From Limosilactobacillus avistercoris (GTDB lineage Bacteria; Bacillota; Bacilli; Lactobacillales; Lactobacillaceae), in the NCBI RefSeq assembly GCF_014836425.1, contig NZ_JACSQW010000022.1:1-32437 (forward strand): 32,437 nucleotides of DNA, given 5' to 3'. Numbering within the stretch: the first letter of the stretch is position 1; each line of letters opens with the position of its first letter. Below are positions 32,155-32,437 of this stretch, piece by piece. The position numbers and the translations under genes were made by a program. The notes under the pieces are model-generated. The model saw nothing but the letters and a program-made list of their open reading frames with translations. It ran no database searches and had not been told where the DNA came from.

Positions 32155-32225
32155 TGATAAACGCTTATCATTTAGCTTGTGTGAATAATATACAATGGCA
32201 ATTTTTGAATGTCAAACGTTTATCA
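32155..32225 (-). promoter_or_regulatory. Promoter of the MFS-gtfA operon bracketed by two LacI-family operators
   Basis: On the minus strand: TTGACA (32215-32210), 17 bases, TATATT (32192-32187), a near-ideal promoter. Operator 1, TGATAAACGTTTGACA (32225-32210), covers the -35. Operator 2, TGATAAGCGTTTATCA (32170-32155), lies just after the transcription start. Both are near-palindromes with the central CG typical of LacI/GalR-family regulators. The regulator gene is not in the window; it may lie to the right. Confidence 0.8.
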
Positions 32226-32437
32226 AAGAAAATGTAATCATTTTCATTGTTATTAAATTGGTATATTATGAAAATGAAAATGAAAGCTTATGAGAATGCG
32301 AAAGCAGAAGTTTTTGTTATGAAAGTGAAAAAGTGAATAAGTAAAAAATATTTTTTAAACGGCAGATTGCAATAAATAACTTGAACAAATTTAGTGACGT
32401 AGATTAAGCAAGAAGATCTCAATTGGTGATCGCCAGT
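32226..32437. other. A/T-rich stretch without a supported gene
   Basis: Only a possible rightward extended -10 (TGGTATATT, about 32259-32267) is seen. This would suit a divergent gene, perhaps the operon's LacI-type regulator, beyond the window edge. No ORF here has a ribosome site. Confidence 0.4.

Noticed and set aside
32268-32336. 22-codon ORF starting MKMKMK
   Set aside because: No ribosome site, A-rich low complexity, and the ATG is too close to the -10-like element to have a leader.

Overview
The window looks like a chromosome segment of a heterofermentative lactic acid bacterium of the family Lactobacillaceae, most likely Limosilactobacillus. This rests on the moderate GC, strong AGGAGG-type ribosome sites, a GH13 sucrose phosphorylase with its MFS partner, D-lactate dehydrogenase, EF-P, KtrAB, a DyP peroxidase and a relic of a mucus-binding LPXTG adhesin. 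The species cannot be fixed from the sequence alone.

Layout. 1-3.3 kb: a leftward nhaC-type antiporter / D-lactate dehydrogenase operon. It is preceded by a mosaic of palindromic repeats and then by an unusual leftward leader: a 19-codon Tyr-rich peptide ORF, an antiterminator-like hairpin and three tandem intrinsic terminators. 3.3-5.3 kb: a decayed island with a broken Rpn-family nuclease gene and the 3' end of a large cell-wall adhesin whose LPXTG leucine codon is now TGA. 5.4-7.4 kb: GNAT acetyltransferase, two very small ORFs and corA. 7.6-11.5 kb: marR with a B3/B4-domain protein, a 176 bp repeat element, glyA and an MDR alcohol dehydrogenase. 11.6-15.6 kb: a secreted matrixin-like protease, a cupredoxin / copper P-type ATPase operon with repeated operator-like sites, efp, and a second copy of the palindromic repeat.

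15.6-21.6 kb is the most interesting accessory part. A deletion has fused the 5' ends of a leftward alcohol dehydrogenase and a divergent LysR regulator, truncating both. Right after it comes a four-gene rightward cassette: a protein of unknown family with a Cys/His cluster, a HerA-type ATPase, a Dam-class adenine methyltransferase and a PD-(D/E)XK endonuclease. The cassette is preceded by a 14/14 match to the Gram-positive LexA (SOS) box, lying just behind a -35-like element. I read it as a candidate damage-responsive defence or DNA-processing module with a restriction-modification pair at its end.

21.7-32.4 kb: the ktrB-ktrA-methyltransferase operon, a frameshifted YeiH-family gene, an alpha/beta hydrolase with a cre site, a DyP-type peroxidase, tandem 3-hydroxyacyl-CoA dehydrogenase paralogues, and a leftward MFS transporter / sucrose phosphorylase operon. 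The promoter of that last operon is bracketed by two LacI-family palindromes. No rRNA, tRNA, CRISPR array or intact insertion sequence was seen.
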